This document shows positions 1-11,971 of a stretch of DNA of 64,000 nucleotides, one piece after another. Both the position numbers and the translations under genes were made by a program. Source of the stretch: Brasenia schreberi. Its lineage: Eukaryota; Streptophyta; Magnoliopsida; Nymphaeales; Cabombaceae. The notes beneath the pieces were generated by a model. That model saw only the letters and a program-made list of their open reading frames with translations, did not search any database and was not told the origin of the DNA. The stretch spans positions 7,382,001 to 7,446,000 of the forward strand of contig JAYKKT010000076.1 of NCBI GenBank assembly GCA_036023115.1. The letters are read 5' to 3'. Every line of letters begins with the position of its first letter. The first letter of the stretch is position 1.

Positions 1-190
1 AACTAAATTTGGAAAGTATTAAAAGAGCTAGAGGACAACAACAAAAGTGTTGGAAAGAAACAATAAAGAATGATCTAGCTTATTGTGAGTTAATTGCTAA
101 CATGGCACATGATAGGGATATGTGGAAACAAAGAATCTATGTAGCCGACCCCGTCTTGTATGGGAAAAAGTTTAGTTGTTGTTGTTGTAG
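1..190 (+). mobile_element. RTE-clade LINE, 3'-terminal fragment
   Basis: The reading frame gives the C-terminal tail of the plant RTE polyprotein ([13 protein letters not shown], then [12 protein letters not shown] and ADPV), followed by the usual RTE 3' end (gccgaccccgtct, then gggaaaaag) and a short TTG repeat. The same tail recurs at 19.05-19.25, 41.9-42.0 and, inverted, 0.47-0.66 kb. Only the last part is in the window, so its left end and target-site duplication cannot be seen. It lacks any catalytic domain and is inactive. Confidence 0.85.
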
Positions 191-213
191 AGTGGATTAT
201 GGAAGAGGATAAA

Positions 214-445
214 ACAAATGCATTCATATGATTCTTCTTTTTTAATTACGAAAGTTGTAATGTGAAGAATATTTGCCACTTATAATACCGTTCAATGGAT
301 GAATGTTAATCCAACTTTTGATTTATAAGAATTATTCTTGAATTTTCCTTATTTGTATTGATTTTTAAAATATTTTTTTTAAAATTTACAATACGATACA
401 CCTAACACTAGCGAGAAGAAAAGACTGAAGAACCTAGAGCATTAG
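214..445. other. AT-rich spacer, nothing recognised
   Basis: Low-complexity AT-rich DNA between two LINE fragments. I see no reading frame or repeat here that I can name. Confidence 0.5.
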
Positions 446-468
446 GAGCACGAGAAGGAGCATAAGAA
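446..468. repeat. Left copy of 23-bp target-site duplication
   Basis: Identical to 1388-1410 over 23 bases. It directly abuts the 3' CAA/TTG tail of the inverted LINE between the two copies. Confidence 0.9.
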
Positions 469-1387
469 CAACAACAACAACTAAGCCTTTTCCCAAACTA
501 TACGGGGTCGGCTAAATGGATTCTTTGTTTCCACATAGCCCTATCATGTGCCATGTTAGCAATTAACTCACAATAAGCTAGATCCTTCTTTATTGTTTCT
601 TTCCAATACTTTTGTGGTCGTCATCTACCTCTTTTAATACTTTCCAAATTTAGTTTTTCATACCTTCTTCCAGGTTCTCCTTTTGATCTTTCTATATGTC
701 CGAACCATCTTAACCGATATTCTCTCATTTTATCCTCTATTAGTGTCACTCCTAATTTGTTTCTAATAACCTCATTATGTATACGGTCTTTTCTTGTATG
801 ACCACTCATCCATCTCAACATCTTCATTTCTGTCACTGTTGATGATTAACTGCCCAACACTCAGAACCATAAAACATGGCAAGCCTAATTGCTGCTCTAT
901 AATATTTACCTTTTAACTTTAATGGTATCTTCTTATCACAAAGAATACCTTATGCTCCTCTCCATTTTAACCAACCAGCATTAATTATATGCGTAACATC
1001 TTCATCAATTCTTCCATCACTCTGAAAAAATTGACCCTAGGTATTTAAAACTTTCCTTTTGGGGAATGCAATGTGTGCCAATTTTAATTTCTATGTCTTC
1101 TAAAGTAACCAAATGATCAAACTTACATTCTATATATTCTGTTTTTGTTCTACTATGTCGGAGGCCTTTGCTTTCTAATGTTTCTCTCCATAGTTCCAAT
1201 TTTCTATTAACTTTTTCCTTACACTCCTCCACTATCACAATGTCATCCGCAAATAACATACACGAAAGTACTTCATCTTGAATATGTTTTGTTAACTCAT
1301 CAATCACCATTATAAATAAGTATGGACTTAAAGTTGATCCTTGATGTAACCCAATATTAACTTTAAAGAAGTCTGTCATTCCTTCAT
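469..1387 (-). mobile_element. 5'-truncated RTE LINE with target-site duplication
   Basis: On the minus strand this holds the second half of an RTE reverse transcriptase and the C-terminal tail. The fingers/palm block includes the catalytic motif FADD intact (frame ending at 1017), then KTEYIECKF and a downstream FKYLGS. The 3' end lies at the low-coordinate side with a CAA/TTG repeat. The insertion is bounded by an exact 23-bp direct repeat at 446-468 and 1388-1410 (starts gagcacgagaagg), as expected for target-primed reverse transcription. The 5' end is truncated inside the RT domain, so this was dead on arrival. A frameshift near 1017 and another near 836 split the frame. Confidence 0.92.
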
Positions 1388-1410
1388 GAGCACGAGAAGG
1401 AGCATAAGAA
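1388..1410. repeat. Right copy of 23-bp target-site duplication
   Basis: Exact copy of 446-468. It directly abuts the truncated 5' end of the LINE, so it marks the insertion boundary to the base. Confidence 0.9.
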
Positions 1411-2734
1411 GAATAGAGAAAATAGATAGTTTTTCTAAGTTTTATTTACTTTTATGTTTGAAACTTTGGAAATCTATCTATGACTCATTAAAACTTTAAT
1501 ATAGTTTTTTCAACATTTTTTTATTAAAAATTTAGTGTTATCTTTTGTGCATGCGTGTGATGCATGGCATTATGATGTTATAAAATTGTTTAATATTTTT
1601 TTATAATTTTTATAATTTTTATTTTTTAATGTTTTGTTTTGAGATAACTCAAAAGTCAAAAGAACGAACATTTATCATACATGTGTATTAGTGCCCATAG
1701 GACAATGATATGCTATTTACGACATTCAAAGGGACCATTCGTATGCCTTTTCATGGAATTCATCACACTACTGTGAAGCTTCACTAATAGTTCAAAGCAA
1801 ATATTTTGACATCCTGTGCTGTCTTCTGTGTTTAATGTTTTCAACCCAAGATTGTTTCTGGAAATCACCACATATCCTGAAGACAATGCACGATCTTGCC
1901 AAAGCATTCTCATGTTTTCTGAAAGCCTTAGCAAAAGTTCTCTAATAGTTTAGGAAATTCAGCTTTCGGTGATCAACAAAACGAAGTTTCAGGCCAACGC
2001 AAACATTATGCAACAACTGAAGTATCAACGCAGATCACTATAATGAAAATCCAAAACTAATCCATCTTCCAGAAACCAAAAGGCCATATAAAAAGAGTTC
2101 CATCTCTTCTGCATCAAAACTATCATAGAGCATTACATCAAGCATAGTTACCAAAACTTGCAGCAAAAAGCCCTTTTTCTCTAAGAGAAAACATAAATCA
2201 AGTGATAAACCTTTTCCTGTTTCAAGGTGACAAAAAAATACAGATCAAGCCTCATAGGCCACAAGAAGGAGAAGGGGGAAGGGAGGAGGAAGAAACTATT
2301 CATTTATTCAATAAAATTGTCAATACTGCAGAAAACCATTTTCCTGTTCAAAATACCAACTCCTCCTTTCTTGAGTTTGGCTACCCTCCGGAGAAGCAGC
2401 CAGCGTCCCTGTTGTTCCAGGTTTAAGTCAATGTGTAGGCTCCACAATATTTTCACCCTAGTGTGTATGAATGTCCACAGCTGATCCAGCCCCATTAGGA
2501 GTGTCTTTTTTTGTAAGGGGGAAAACTATATAAAGAGAAATCTCAATTCTCACTCCCTTCCCACTATGTAAGATTATCTTGTTCAGGATTATTACATATG
2601 GTGGATACCAGCCAATCCAAAAGTTTTTGCCAGTCCCAAAGCCCAGATAAAGGAGGAGAGTTGTGTTAGGCTTCCGATAGTCAGCGTAAAACTTTGTCGG
2701 ATTTTTAAACCATGAATTACACAAATTATGAGCT
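1411..2734. other. Unrecognised DNA with one exon-like open frame (minus, 1713-1946)
   Basis: On the minus strand an open frame runs from a possible AG acceptor near 1946 to a stop at 1713. It reads RELLLRLSENMRMLW and ends TNGPFECRK. I do not recognise the family. It could be the last exon of a host gene whose upstream part was displaced by the LINE at 2.7-5.7 kb, or it could be chance. Overlapping open frames at 2202-2724 on both strands show no motif I can name. Confidence 0.25.
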
Positions 2735-5701
2735 TTGGGGTGTCTCCGCCTAGCGACGCGCTATAAAGCCCGAATGCAGTAATAAGTAAGCAGGGTCACT
2801 ACATTTTTACCCGGATATAGTAAATCAATTGCACAAAGGGTTCCCACATTATGAACGGGTGTGGGTAAAGAAGCTGGAGTTCTGAGCGTAGGATGTGTTT
2901 GGAGCTTGGAATATAGGCACACTTCTAGGTAAATCAATGGAAATAGTTGACACCATGAAGTTAGAGGAGGAGGATTAATTTATGTGCCTACGAGAAACTA
3001 AGTGGATTGGAGGAAAAATGAGAGGAACTTGACACTTCGGGTTTTAAGCTTTGGTATGCCCGACTAGGTAAATCTAGAAATGAAATGGGGTAGAGCGTAA
3101 TAGTATATAAGAAATTGGAAGAATAATGTTGTGGATGTGAGAAAGCCTCGGAGATAGGATCCATAGCATTAAAGTTTATTGTGGAACGAGGGAGACTTTT
3201 AATGTTATCGGTGCGTATACACCCCCAGTAAGGTTAGAAACTAGAGCACTACAAGATAAAATTTTGGGAGAATTTAGAATGTTTAGTTCCAAGAAATGAC
3301 CATTAGGAGAGAGAAGATTTTTCTAGGAGGAGACTTAAATGGTCATGTGGGAGCGAATCTACGGGGTTAGAAGAAGAGAAGATTTACACTAGGAGGAGAC
3401 TTAAATGGTCATGTCAGTAAAGAGGCATTAGGATATCAAGGTATTCATGGAAACCTTGGTTTTAGGGCTATAAATGAGGAAGGTAGAGAGATTTTAAATT
3501 TTGCTATGACATTTGATCTCTTTATAGTCAATAAAATCTTAAAAAAATGAGATGAACATTTAATTACTTATAAGAGTGGCTTATCACAAACACAAATTGA
3601 TTACTTTATTTGTAGAAAAAAAGATAGAGCGAGTTGTAAAGATTGCAAGGTAATTCCAGGAGAACGCTCAACCACCCAACATCGCCTTTTAGTTATGAAT
3701 TTATAAATAAAAAAATAGACAAAGAATAAAAGAGTGCATCGAGCTATTCGGACTAAATGGTGGAACCTCAAAAGCGAGAAACAAGATATATTTGAACAGA
3801 AAGTCCTTCAAGGAGATGTTTGGAATTATGTTGGTACACCCTGTGATATGTGAAACAGCATGACTATACATATTAGGAAAGTAGCGAAAGACGTGTTAGG
3901 TATATCTAAGGGAGGTGTATCGGCACAAAAAAAAGCTTGGTGGTGGAGTTAAGTAGTGCAAAATAAAATCAAGGCAAAGAGAGCATGTTACAAATTACAT
4001 TATGCTAAGAAAACTAGTGAAACTTTAGAGGCTTATAAGAAAGCAAAGAAGGAAGCGAAAAAGGCCGTGAGTGAAGCAAAAGTTAAAATTTGGGACGATT
4101 TATATAAAAAAACTCAACTCAAAAGATGGTTAAAGAGATATTTTTAGGATAGCTAGGACTAGAGATAAGAAAACTAAAGATCTTAATTATGTTAGATGCA
4201 TGAAGGACGAGGATGAGAAAATTCTAATGGCAAATGATGATATAAGAAATAGATGGAAAAACTATTTTTATAAGCTTTTTAATGAAAATAAAGATGTTAG
4301 TATTAGCTTAGGAGAGTTAGCTAAATAAAAAAAGTATATAAACCACAATTTCTATAGACGTATTCAAAAGAATGAAGTAAAAGAGGCTCTTAAGCATATG
4401 AAGGGTGGTAAATCGGTAGGACCGGACAATATTCCTATAGAAGTTTGGACAATACTAGGAGAAATAAGAATCACTTGGCTCACAAGACTATTTAATGAAA
4501 TATGGAGAAACCAAAAGATAACCGAGGAATGAAGAGTGAGTTCACTTATACCCATTATAAGAACAAGAGAGACATTCAGAATTGTGCGAATTATCGAGGT
4601 ATCAAGTTAATGAGCCATACTATGAAATTGTGGGAAAGAATTATCGAACGTAGGTTAAGACAAGTATCAAGTACAAAAGAGAACCAATTTGGATTGATGC
4701 CAGGCAGATCTACTCTTTAAGCGATTCACCTTTTGAAACGTCTTATGGAATATTTTAGAGCAAAAAAGAAAGACCTTCACAAGATATTTATTGATCTAAA
4801 AAAAGCTTACGATAGGGTATTGATGGAGGTTCTTTGGAGAACTTTAAAAAAAGAGGTATCTCATTGACATACATTAACATTATAAGAGACATGTATGATG
4901 GTGCAAAAACATGTGTGAGGACTCATGAAAGAATGATAGATTTCTTTGAAGTTAATATTGGGTTACATCAAGGATCAACTTTAAGTTCATACTTATTTAT
5001 AATGGTGATTGATGAGTTAACAAAACATATTCAAGATGAAGTACCTTGGTGTATGTTATTTGCACATGACATTGTGTTAGCGGAGGAGTCTAAGGAAAAA
5101 GTTAATAGAAAATTGAAACTATGGTGAGAAACATTAGAAAGCAAAGGCCTCCGACTTAGTAGAACAAAGACAGAATATATGGAATGTAAGTTTGATCATT
5201 TGGTTACTTCAGAGGACATAGAAATTAAAATTGGCACACACTGCATCCCCCAAAAGGAAAGTTTTAAATACCTAGGGTCAATTTTCCAGAGTGATGGAAG
5301 AATTGATGGAGATGTTATGCATAGAATTAAGGATCGTTGGTTAAAATGGAGAGAAGCAACAGGTATTCTTTGTGATAAGAAGATAAGATGTTGAGATGGA
5401 TGAGTGGTCATACAAGAAAAGACCGTATACATAATGAGGTTATTAGAAACAAATTAGGAGTGACACCAATAGAGGATAAAATGAGAGAATATTGTTTAAG
5501 ATGGTTTGGATAGAAAGAAGATCAAAAGAAGAACCTCTAAGAAGGTATGAAAAACTAAATTTGGAAAGTATTAAAAGAGGTAGAGGACGACCACAAAAGT
5601 GTTGGAAAGAAACAATAAAGAATGATCTAGCTTATTATGAATTAACTGTTAACATGGCACATAATTAGGAGTGACACCAATAGAGGATGTTGTTGTTGTT
5701 G
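2735..5701 (+). mobile_element. Nearly full-length RTE-clade LINE, decayed
   Basis: A single element about 3 kb long. The first part (about 2870-3420) gives remnants of an APE-type endonuclease: a WNIGTL-like start, an ETKW-like block and GGDLNGHVG. Then follow linker, reverse transcriptase (GKSVGPDNIPIEVW near 4410, NYRGIKL near 4590, FIDLKKAYD-like near 4800, GLHQGSTLS near 4965) and the C-terminal tail to 5660. RTE elements move by copying RNA into nicked DNA. Frames are broken many times (for example stops at 4147, 4327, 4718 and 5125). The catalytic motif is FAHD, so one metal-binding Asp is lost. The 3' end is rearranged: bases 5663-5688 repeat 5452-5477 before the TTG tail. I found no clear target-site duplication and the exact 5' end is uncertain. 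Confidence 0.85.
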
Positions 5702-7140
5702 TATTCAAGAAAAGAACATTCTAGGAGGATTCATGAAATTAGAAGAATGGCCCTTGTTGGATACAATGATACGGGAGATACATGTACAAAATCTTTGTAA
5801 TCCAAAGGAAGAGAACTATCTGCCGACCGAATATTCAGCAAAAATGAGACTACTTGGTGATAATGATTGTTGGAAGGAAATACCACTAGAGTGGCTTCCT
5901 TCAATCTAAATTTTTGTGTACAGACTATAGCTATATTCTGGTAAGGGTCTGCTTGAACCCATCTTGCTAATCAAATAAGAAAAAGGAGTCCATCATTTTG
6001 AGTTCTCATCGTAGGAGGTGAGAACATACTCTCGAGTTCTCAACTTCCCAAGAAAGGTGATCTCCCACTTATGTTCCTTCTCTCCTCGATATGGATTGAT
6101 GAGCTACAGTTGGTAACTGTTGGATTCAGAAAGCCTCTGTCTCCCTCATTCCTTTTCTTAATTTTTTTTGTAGCTAGTGTTTTGTGGAACTATCAGGAAG
6201 TGATTCAGATTGATCCATACTCTAACCGTTCCTCTAAGGCTTTCCTCTAAGGCTTTTACGGTGGCATTTTGCTGTATGTGATCTATATCAGTCATGTATC
6301 TCCATTGGCATTCTTTTGTTCTTACCTGATAAGAAAGTAGGGATTCATTCAAGGCAGTATCTCACTGATGATTACTTACAAATGTTTAAAGTTAATATTC
6401 AAAAAGATTTAGGAGTTTATTGATTCTATATTTTAGGGTACCACAAAGCTTTTAGGATAATCATTAAACTGAGTATTTCTTTTCTTTCAAGTTGTTTCAA
6501 AACTTTCTTGTGATCTCTTATTCTTCTTCTCTAATCTATTCAACGTTAGCATTGTCCTTCGGTTTAGGTATGTCACAGATTCACAATGATTTGAGAATTT
6601 TCAGTGATGTAAATTATCCAAACCAAAGAATCAGAATTCTCTTCTCCGAGAATTTTTCTCATTCTCATGAGAATTATAGAAATGCGGCTTAGGTTTCCAA
6701 GAAGGTGCTATAATAATCGGAACTACAACTTTATAAATAGGAATCCATCGTGCCAAAACACCAAGCATTTATCGCGGCCAATTGAACTTCAAGAAAGATC
6801 AATCTGCACGCCTTCAAAAAGGATTGACATAAGAAAACAGAAGATAGTAAATCCGAACAAGTTCAGTTCCCCGTGAATCTCAAACTTTTGAGAATCCATT
6901 TTAACTTAAGAAGCTAAAGCAAACATGCGAGAAAAAGCGGGTGTTTTCCATGTCAGCTTCAGAATCCCTTGAAATTGAGTCCTCTCAACTTTAGAAAATC
7001 CAATTCCCCCTCCAGACCGGAACTGATAAACTAACAGGAACGAATCATTTTCTCACGTGAACCCATTCTACAAGGAACCCGAACGTTCCCTAAATTCTTA
7101 TTTCTGTTTCTCTCGACGTTTAATAATCGGCACACGATAA
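5702..7140. other. Unrecognised region
   Basis: No gene or named transposon found. A minus-strand open frame at 6158-6352 (contains TKECQWRYMTDIDH) includes a donor-like CAG/GTAAGA near 6325, and so may be intronic rather than coding. The stretch 6590-7100 contains imperfect inverted GAGAATT-type blocks that may belong to an old MITE, but I could not define ends. Confidence 0.2.
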
Positions 7141-7149
7141 TAAGTGGAG

Positions 7150-7310
7150 CAGAAAGAACGATCAAACAAGCCACACACTTACACACACCCAGAGAGAGAG
7201 AGAACCTTCAGTTGTAGAAGCCGCACAACCCTACCTTGCTTCTTCTTCAGACCTACGATCACCGAAAGCCAACAACCGTGTCCTGCTTGCGTCCCTATTT
7301 ATATGGAACA
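7150..7310 (-). promoter_or_regulatory. Possible minus-strand core promoter and CT-rich leader
   Basis: Read on the minus strand, a TATA-like CATATAAATAGG lies at 7295-7306. About 30 bases further on begins a leader with a donor-like AAG/GTAGGG and a CT-rich tract (7190-7203), a composition common in plant 5' UTRs. No coding exon is identified to its left, where LINE copies dominate, so it may be the orphaned promoter of a disrupted gene or coincidence. Confidence 0.2.
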
Positions 7311-7599
7311 TATAACGGACTGGATCGGGCTAAGTAAGGGAAGTTCTCGAACCGAGAGGGAACCCTTTTTTTCTTTTTGGTAACCCCGCACAAATTTTTT
7401 TTGTACGATTTCGATTTCTCTCAAACCCGAAGAACCATCCACGGACGAATAGTCTTGGAATATCACAAAAAAAAAAAAAGAAAGAGGAGAAAAAAAGAGA
7501 AAACCTATTCCAACAGGGTTTAAGTGGTTTGTAGTGGTATGATGTTGATTTGATATATATTTTATCTTTCATGTATGAATTTTATTTTCAGTCGGAATC

Positions 7600-9620
7600 A
7601 AAATGAAAAACAAGATCTAATTTTTTATGAAATAATAAAAGATCACTAAAAACATAGATGATTTACCTATGATGATTGTTGTTGTGTTGAATTGAAGGAT
7701 CTTATTATTAAGTCAGAAAATATCTAATGTGTCTCCATAAACTAAAACATAAATTTATCATGATTTAATATGCTATATTTTATGTTATAATAAAAAGAAA
7801 CATACATAATATACATATATATCATTGTAGTATACAAGACTTACTTGAGTGTCCATTTTATTTACTATATTGTGAAATTTGTGAGACATATTGCCAAAAG
7901 CACCCTTGAATGATGTCACTCGATTTTGTATTGATGAAGTAAAGGTATGTTGATCCCTAATATGCTCTAAACTCTCTCCTTATAATATTGGGTGCTCGTG
8001 ACTACATTCTCCTCTTATATCCTCCATGGTGCTTTCAACGTTCATGATTTATAGTCTTTTTAAAACTTATTATAGAAGATGAACCATCTTCGCTCTCACG
8101 AATTATATGGTATTCTTATTATACCTAAGACTAATAATACATGAAATAAAATATTAATAATAAAATATATAAATAGTAAATAACATGATAGAAGAACATG
8201 AATACATCAAATGGTTCTCGAGACTAATAATATATAAAATAATATGTATACTTATATATATTCTACCACTTGTCTCATCAAACAATTATTCAATTTTCTT
8301 GTCCTTATAGTAACCTATGAATGCATCATATGGTGTGATTGGCGAATGATTTTCCTCATGTGATTCTTCCTATAATAGAATGTCTTGTAAGTTACGTATA
8401 GAAATTGATATCTACTATAACTACTACAACTAAACCTTTTCCCATAATAGATGTGGCCGACTGCATAGATTCTTTATATAGAAATTGAAATATACTATCA
8501 AAATAATCAACAAAATCATATATACCATAATAAATCGATGTATGACAATAGATTCAGACCCTTTGTTACCATTTTAATATGGTTTTTGCCTCCCTTACCT
8601 TTGTTTTACTTCATCATAACTCACAAAATCTCTGCTATATAGAGGTTGAGACCTCAATTATAGGACTCTCTTCATGAAGATACTGATTTGCATTGAAGTT
8701 AGACGTAAAATACCTCATCTTTACTTCATTTCGATAGTCATTTAAAGCTTTTGTAACGTTTTCTTATAACTTCTTCATCAAATGAGCTGGAATAGGTTCA
8801 TAACTTTCTGAATGCTCAAACACAAATTTTTTCTATAAAAAATTAAATATGTAGTAAGATGTAAAACTCCTTACAATATAAATATAATCATACTAAATGA
8901 TTAATATTATCATTATGTCCTCTCAAATAGTGTCAAAGACTTATTCAAGATAAATATCCAACCATGTCTCATATAGAGAAAAGCAATTATCTTACTTTGT
9001 ATAATATCTAATAACTTAGTCAAACTTCAAACCATTACCATCCACTGCTTTAAAGTCTAACACTTCTACCATCTACATCTTCCCATCTCGAGACATGCAA
9101 TGATGTAAAATAGTTTTACCCATTTCTCGTTTTACAGAAGATATTGAAGCTACTTCTCATTGTAATTTTTCTTCTCACTCTTTTTTTATTTATTTGCAAC
9201 ATCTTCCTCTACAATCATTGGTCTCTTTTGATTTCTTATCATGACTTGTGAGTCTTTTTCATTGGTACCTATTAATAAGATATTTCAGTTTCATAATAAA
9301 AAACCTAATATGGTTAAAGTAAATAATACAATAGTATACTCGCATTGTTATTTTCATAATGATGTTTTTTACTATTGTCCTCATCTTGTTCGCCTCTTCT
9401 TCCACCTTATTGATGTGGTAGTGGCATCTTGTCGCTGTAAAACAATTAGGCATGTTAGACTCATTAATAAGATGCAAAAATAAATGAAACATACAATGTT
9501 ATAAACTTAACGAAATAAAAGACATAATCATAAGGAATTCAATATCACAATCTATATATTTACTAAAAACATATCAATTCAATTGACTTTTTACTTCTAA
9601 TTTCAGTTAACTCTTTTGTC
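7600..9620. other. AT-rich DNA downstream of the CACTA transposase
   Basis: Very AT-rich and without a recognisable protein. In CACTA elements the DNA beyond the TNP2 gene often holds a second gene and the other terminus, so part of this may belong to that element, but I found no CACTA-type terminus. A 50-base inverted fragment of the RTE 3' end lies at 8425-8475. Confidence 0.3.
8425..8475 (-). mobile_element. Minimal RTE 3'-end fragment
   Basis: The words actaaaccttttccca and gtggccgactgcatagattcttt match the inverted last bases of the RTE elements in this window (compare 480-525). Nothing more of the element is present. This is a severely 5'-truncated copy or a relic. Confidence 0.55.
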
Positions 9621-9621
9621 C

Positions 9622-11900
9622 ATTACTTTGAAACACATGTATATACATTTGCATCAACTCGATCACAATGAATGATACTACTATCATCAATTTCTATATT
9701 AGTGATAGGAAATATGTCATCTATTGAATCTTTAGTTGGTATTTCATATGTATCTCTTAGTTTCCAATGATAAACAATATTTCAATCTCCTCTACTTTGG
9801 TCATTTGCATACCATAGTTGTAATGCTTATCTTGGAAATATATAGGTTTCATCATGATATGATCACAAAGAAGTACGTAGTGAGATCAACCTAGATTCAT
9901 TCATATACCATCTTCTATCCATGTCATTCTAAATACACTTAAACAAAAAAATAGGTTACTCTATGTTTACAAATTAAACTTTAATAATGTTAGCTAAGAA
10001 TCCATAAATAATTCCTTTCCTTTCAACAATTGTAGCAACACCACTATTTTGATTGGTGTATACTGTTTATAGTGCTCAACAATCAAACTTGTAACCATTA
10101 CAGAAGAAGGAATCATATCATTCAATATTTGAAGGTAAAAGACCCATGTAATGCTACATACTTCAATTGGTAGATCAATATTTTTATGCACTTAAATATA
10201 TACACAAACTTATGTCACTACAGACATATAATATATCATATAAATACTATAATATATTAACATATAATATACTTACATAATCATCAAACCAATCAACAAT
10301 TTCTTCATGTTGTTTTTCTATATAAAGTTATGAGTTCTGCCTTGATATTTCTCATTCAAAATATTTTGTACATGATATAAAAGAAAATGATAATTAGTTT
10401 TGCTCAATTAAGTTTAAGATATTATTTGAGAGTATAATAAATAAAACAAACTTACATTATGAAGGATTCAATGATTGGTGTGTTGAATAGAATAAATCTG
10501 CGTAACTCTTTCATATCATTGGTAGATAAAGATATAAGCATAGATTTACCAATTGCATCATTTTCAAACTACATTGACTTGTTGATTCTTGTTATAATAT
10601 CATCATTTAGATATTTGGCACTAAAGTTTTTCACTTTTTCCAACAAATAAACTTTAGCAATATATCATTCTAGCCTATTTTTATTATGTACATAATTCTT
10701 TAATGCAAACAAATATCTTTCAATCGGATACATATATCGATATTGTAAAAGTCTAGCAAGTTGTGCCTCTTTAGAAAGATGAATGATTAGGTGTACCACA
10801 ATATGAAAAAATGAAAGTCATATTATCTCCAATTTGCAAAGAATCTTTTGAATTGCTTCCTCCAATGAATTTATCCTTTCAATGTTGATAGTTTTCATCT
10901 ACAACTCATGAAAGAACAAGCACAACTCATTGAAGGCGATAGCTACATCTTTAGAAACAATACCTCGCATCACTATTGGTAAGAAATGTTGCATCAACAT
11001 GTGACAATCATGATTTTTCAAACCCATAATTTTATGCTCATGAACATATATTTTTTGAGATATATATGAAAACATTACATTAGGTAACTTGATGCTTTGC
11101 AACATAGAGAAGAATTTCTCTTTCTCATCTTTGGTTAGTTGGTATACCACACGTGGGAAGATCATCATATATGTTTTATCTGCATGTTCTTTTTCATGCA
11201 AAGCATGCATTAATCCTAGTTTCTCCATGTCCATACGTGACTTGATGCTATCAATTATTTTCTTATCCTTTTCTATAAAAAATATCAAGATTTTATCACA
11301 TATTTTTCTCAATATGTACAACATCAATATTATGACATACCTTTAATGTCTTTCAATATGAAAGATTATAGAAGATGCTTTTTTCTTCCATCCAATTGGA
11401 ATGTTACCACGTCTCTTTGTGACCCTTTGTTGAAGACAATATTTTTATAACCTTCCCATTGTTGTAATACATCTTTACCACTCAAAAGAATTAGAGTCTC
11501 ACCATCTTCTATTCTCCCATTAAATGTTGTATCAAATTTCTATCTTTGATTCATAGGTAAGAACCTTCGATGATCCATATATACACATTTTCTACTACAT
11601 GGCAAATGAAGGCTAGATGTGTAAGTATGACACTCTAAACATCTAGGTATAACACTTTGTTGTGATAACTCACCATGAAAGCATCATATTGTCATAAATC
11701 CATCTCGCATAAGATGCAACTTCACCACTTCCTTGTCAAGAAGTGGTGTATTGCCACACTTCCAACATGGGCAATAAATCCTTTCCTTATTCCTACCGTG
11801 ATCCAACATAAGCACATAAGAAGACTAGTTCTATATTCGTTATCTTCCAAATGTTCGTTGTGTTTTTTAGGCTTGTAAATCCCACTTCTGTCAGCTATAT
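9622..11900 (-). pseudogene. CACTA (En/Spm) TNP2-type transposase remnant
   Basis: Read on the minus strand from 11.9 kb leftward. It opens with a zinc-ribbon-like CPCWKCGN and VVKLHLMRDGF (11790-11690), which match the transposase-associated domain. Then come CVYMDHRRFLPMNQ (about 11590) and a long open block, 11327-10899, containing KIMGLKNHDCHMLMQHFLPI. Next are HLSKEAQLARLLQYRYMYPI (about 10780-10715) and EKQHEEIVDWFDDYV (about 10300). The tail has FPRQALQLWYAND (about 9820) and ends at 9622. These are in TNP2 order. The central transposase core that should lie between the first two blocks is absent, and stops and frameshifts are frequent, so it cannot make a working enzyme. Confidence 0.85.
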
Positions 11901-11971
11901 AATCTCTCTTCATATTTTTCTTAACATCATAGATTAAAATATAGTCAAGTATACACATATAAGAATTAGAA

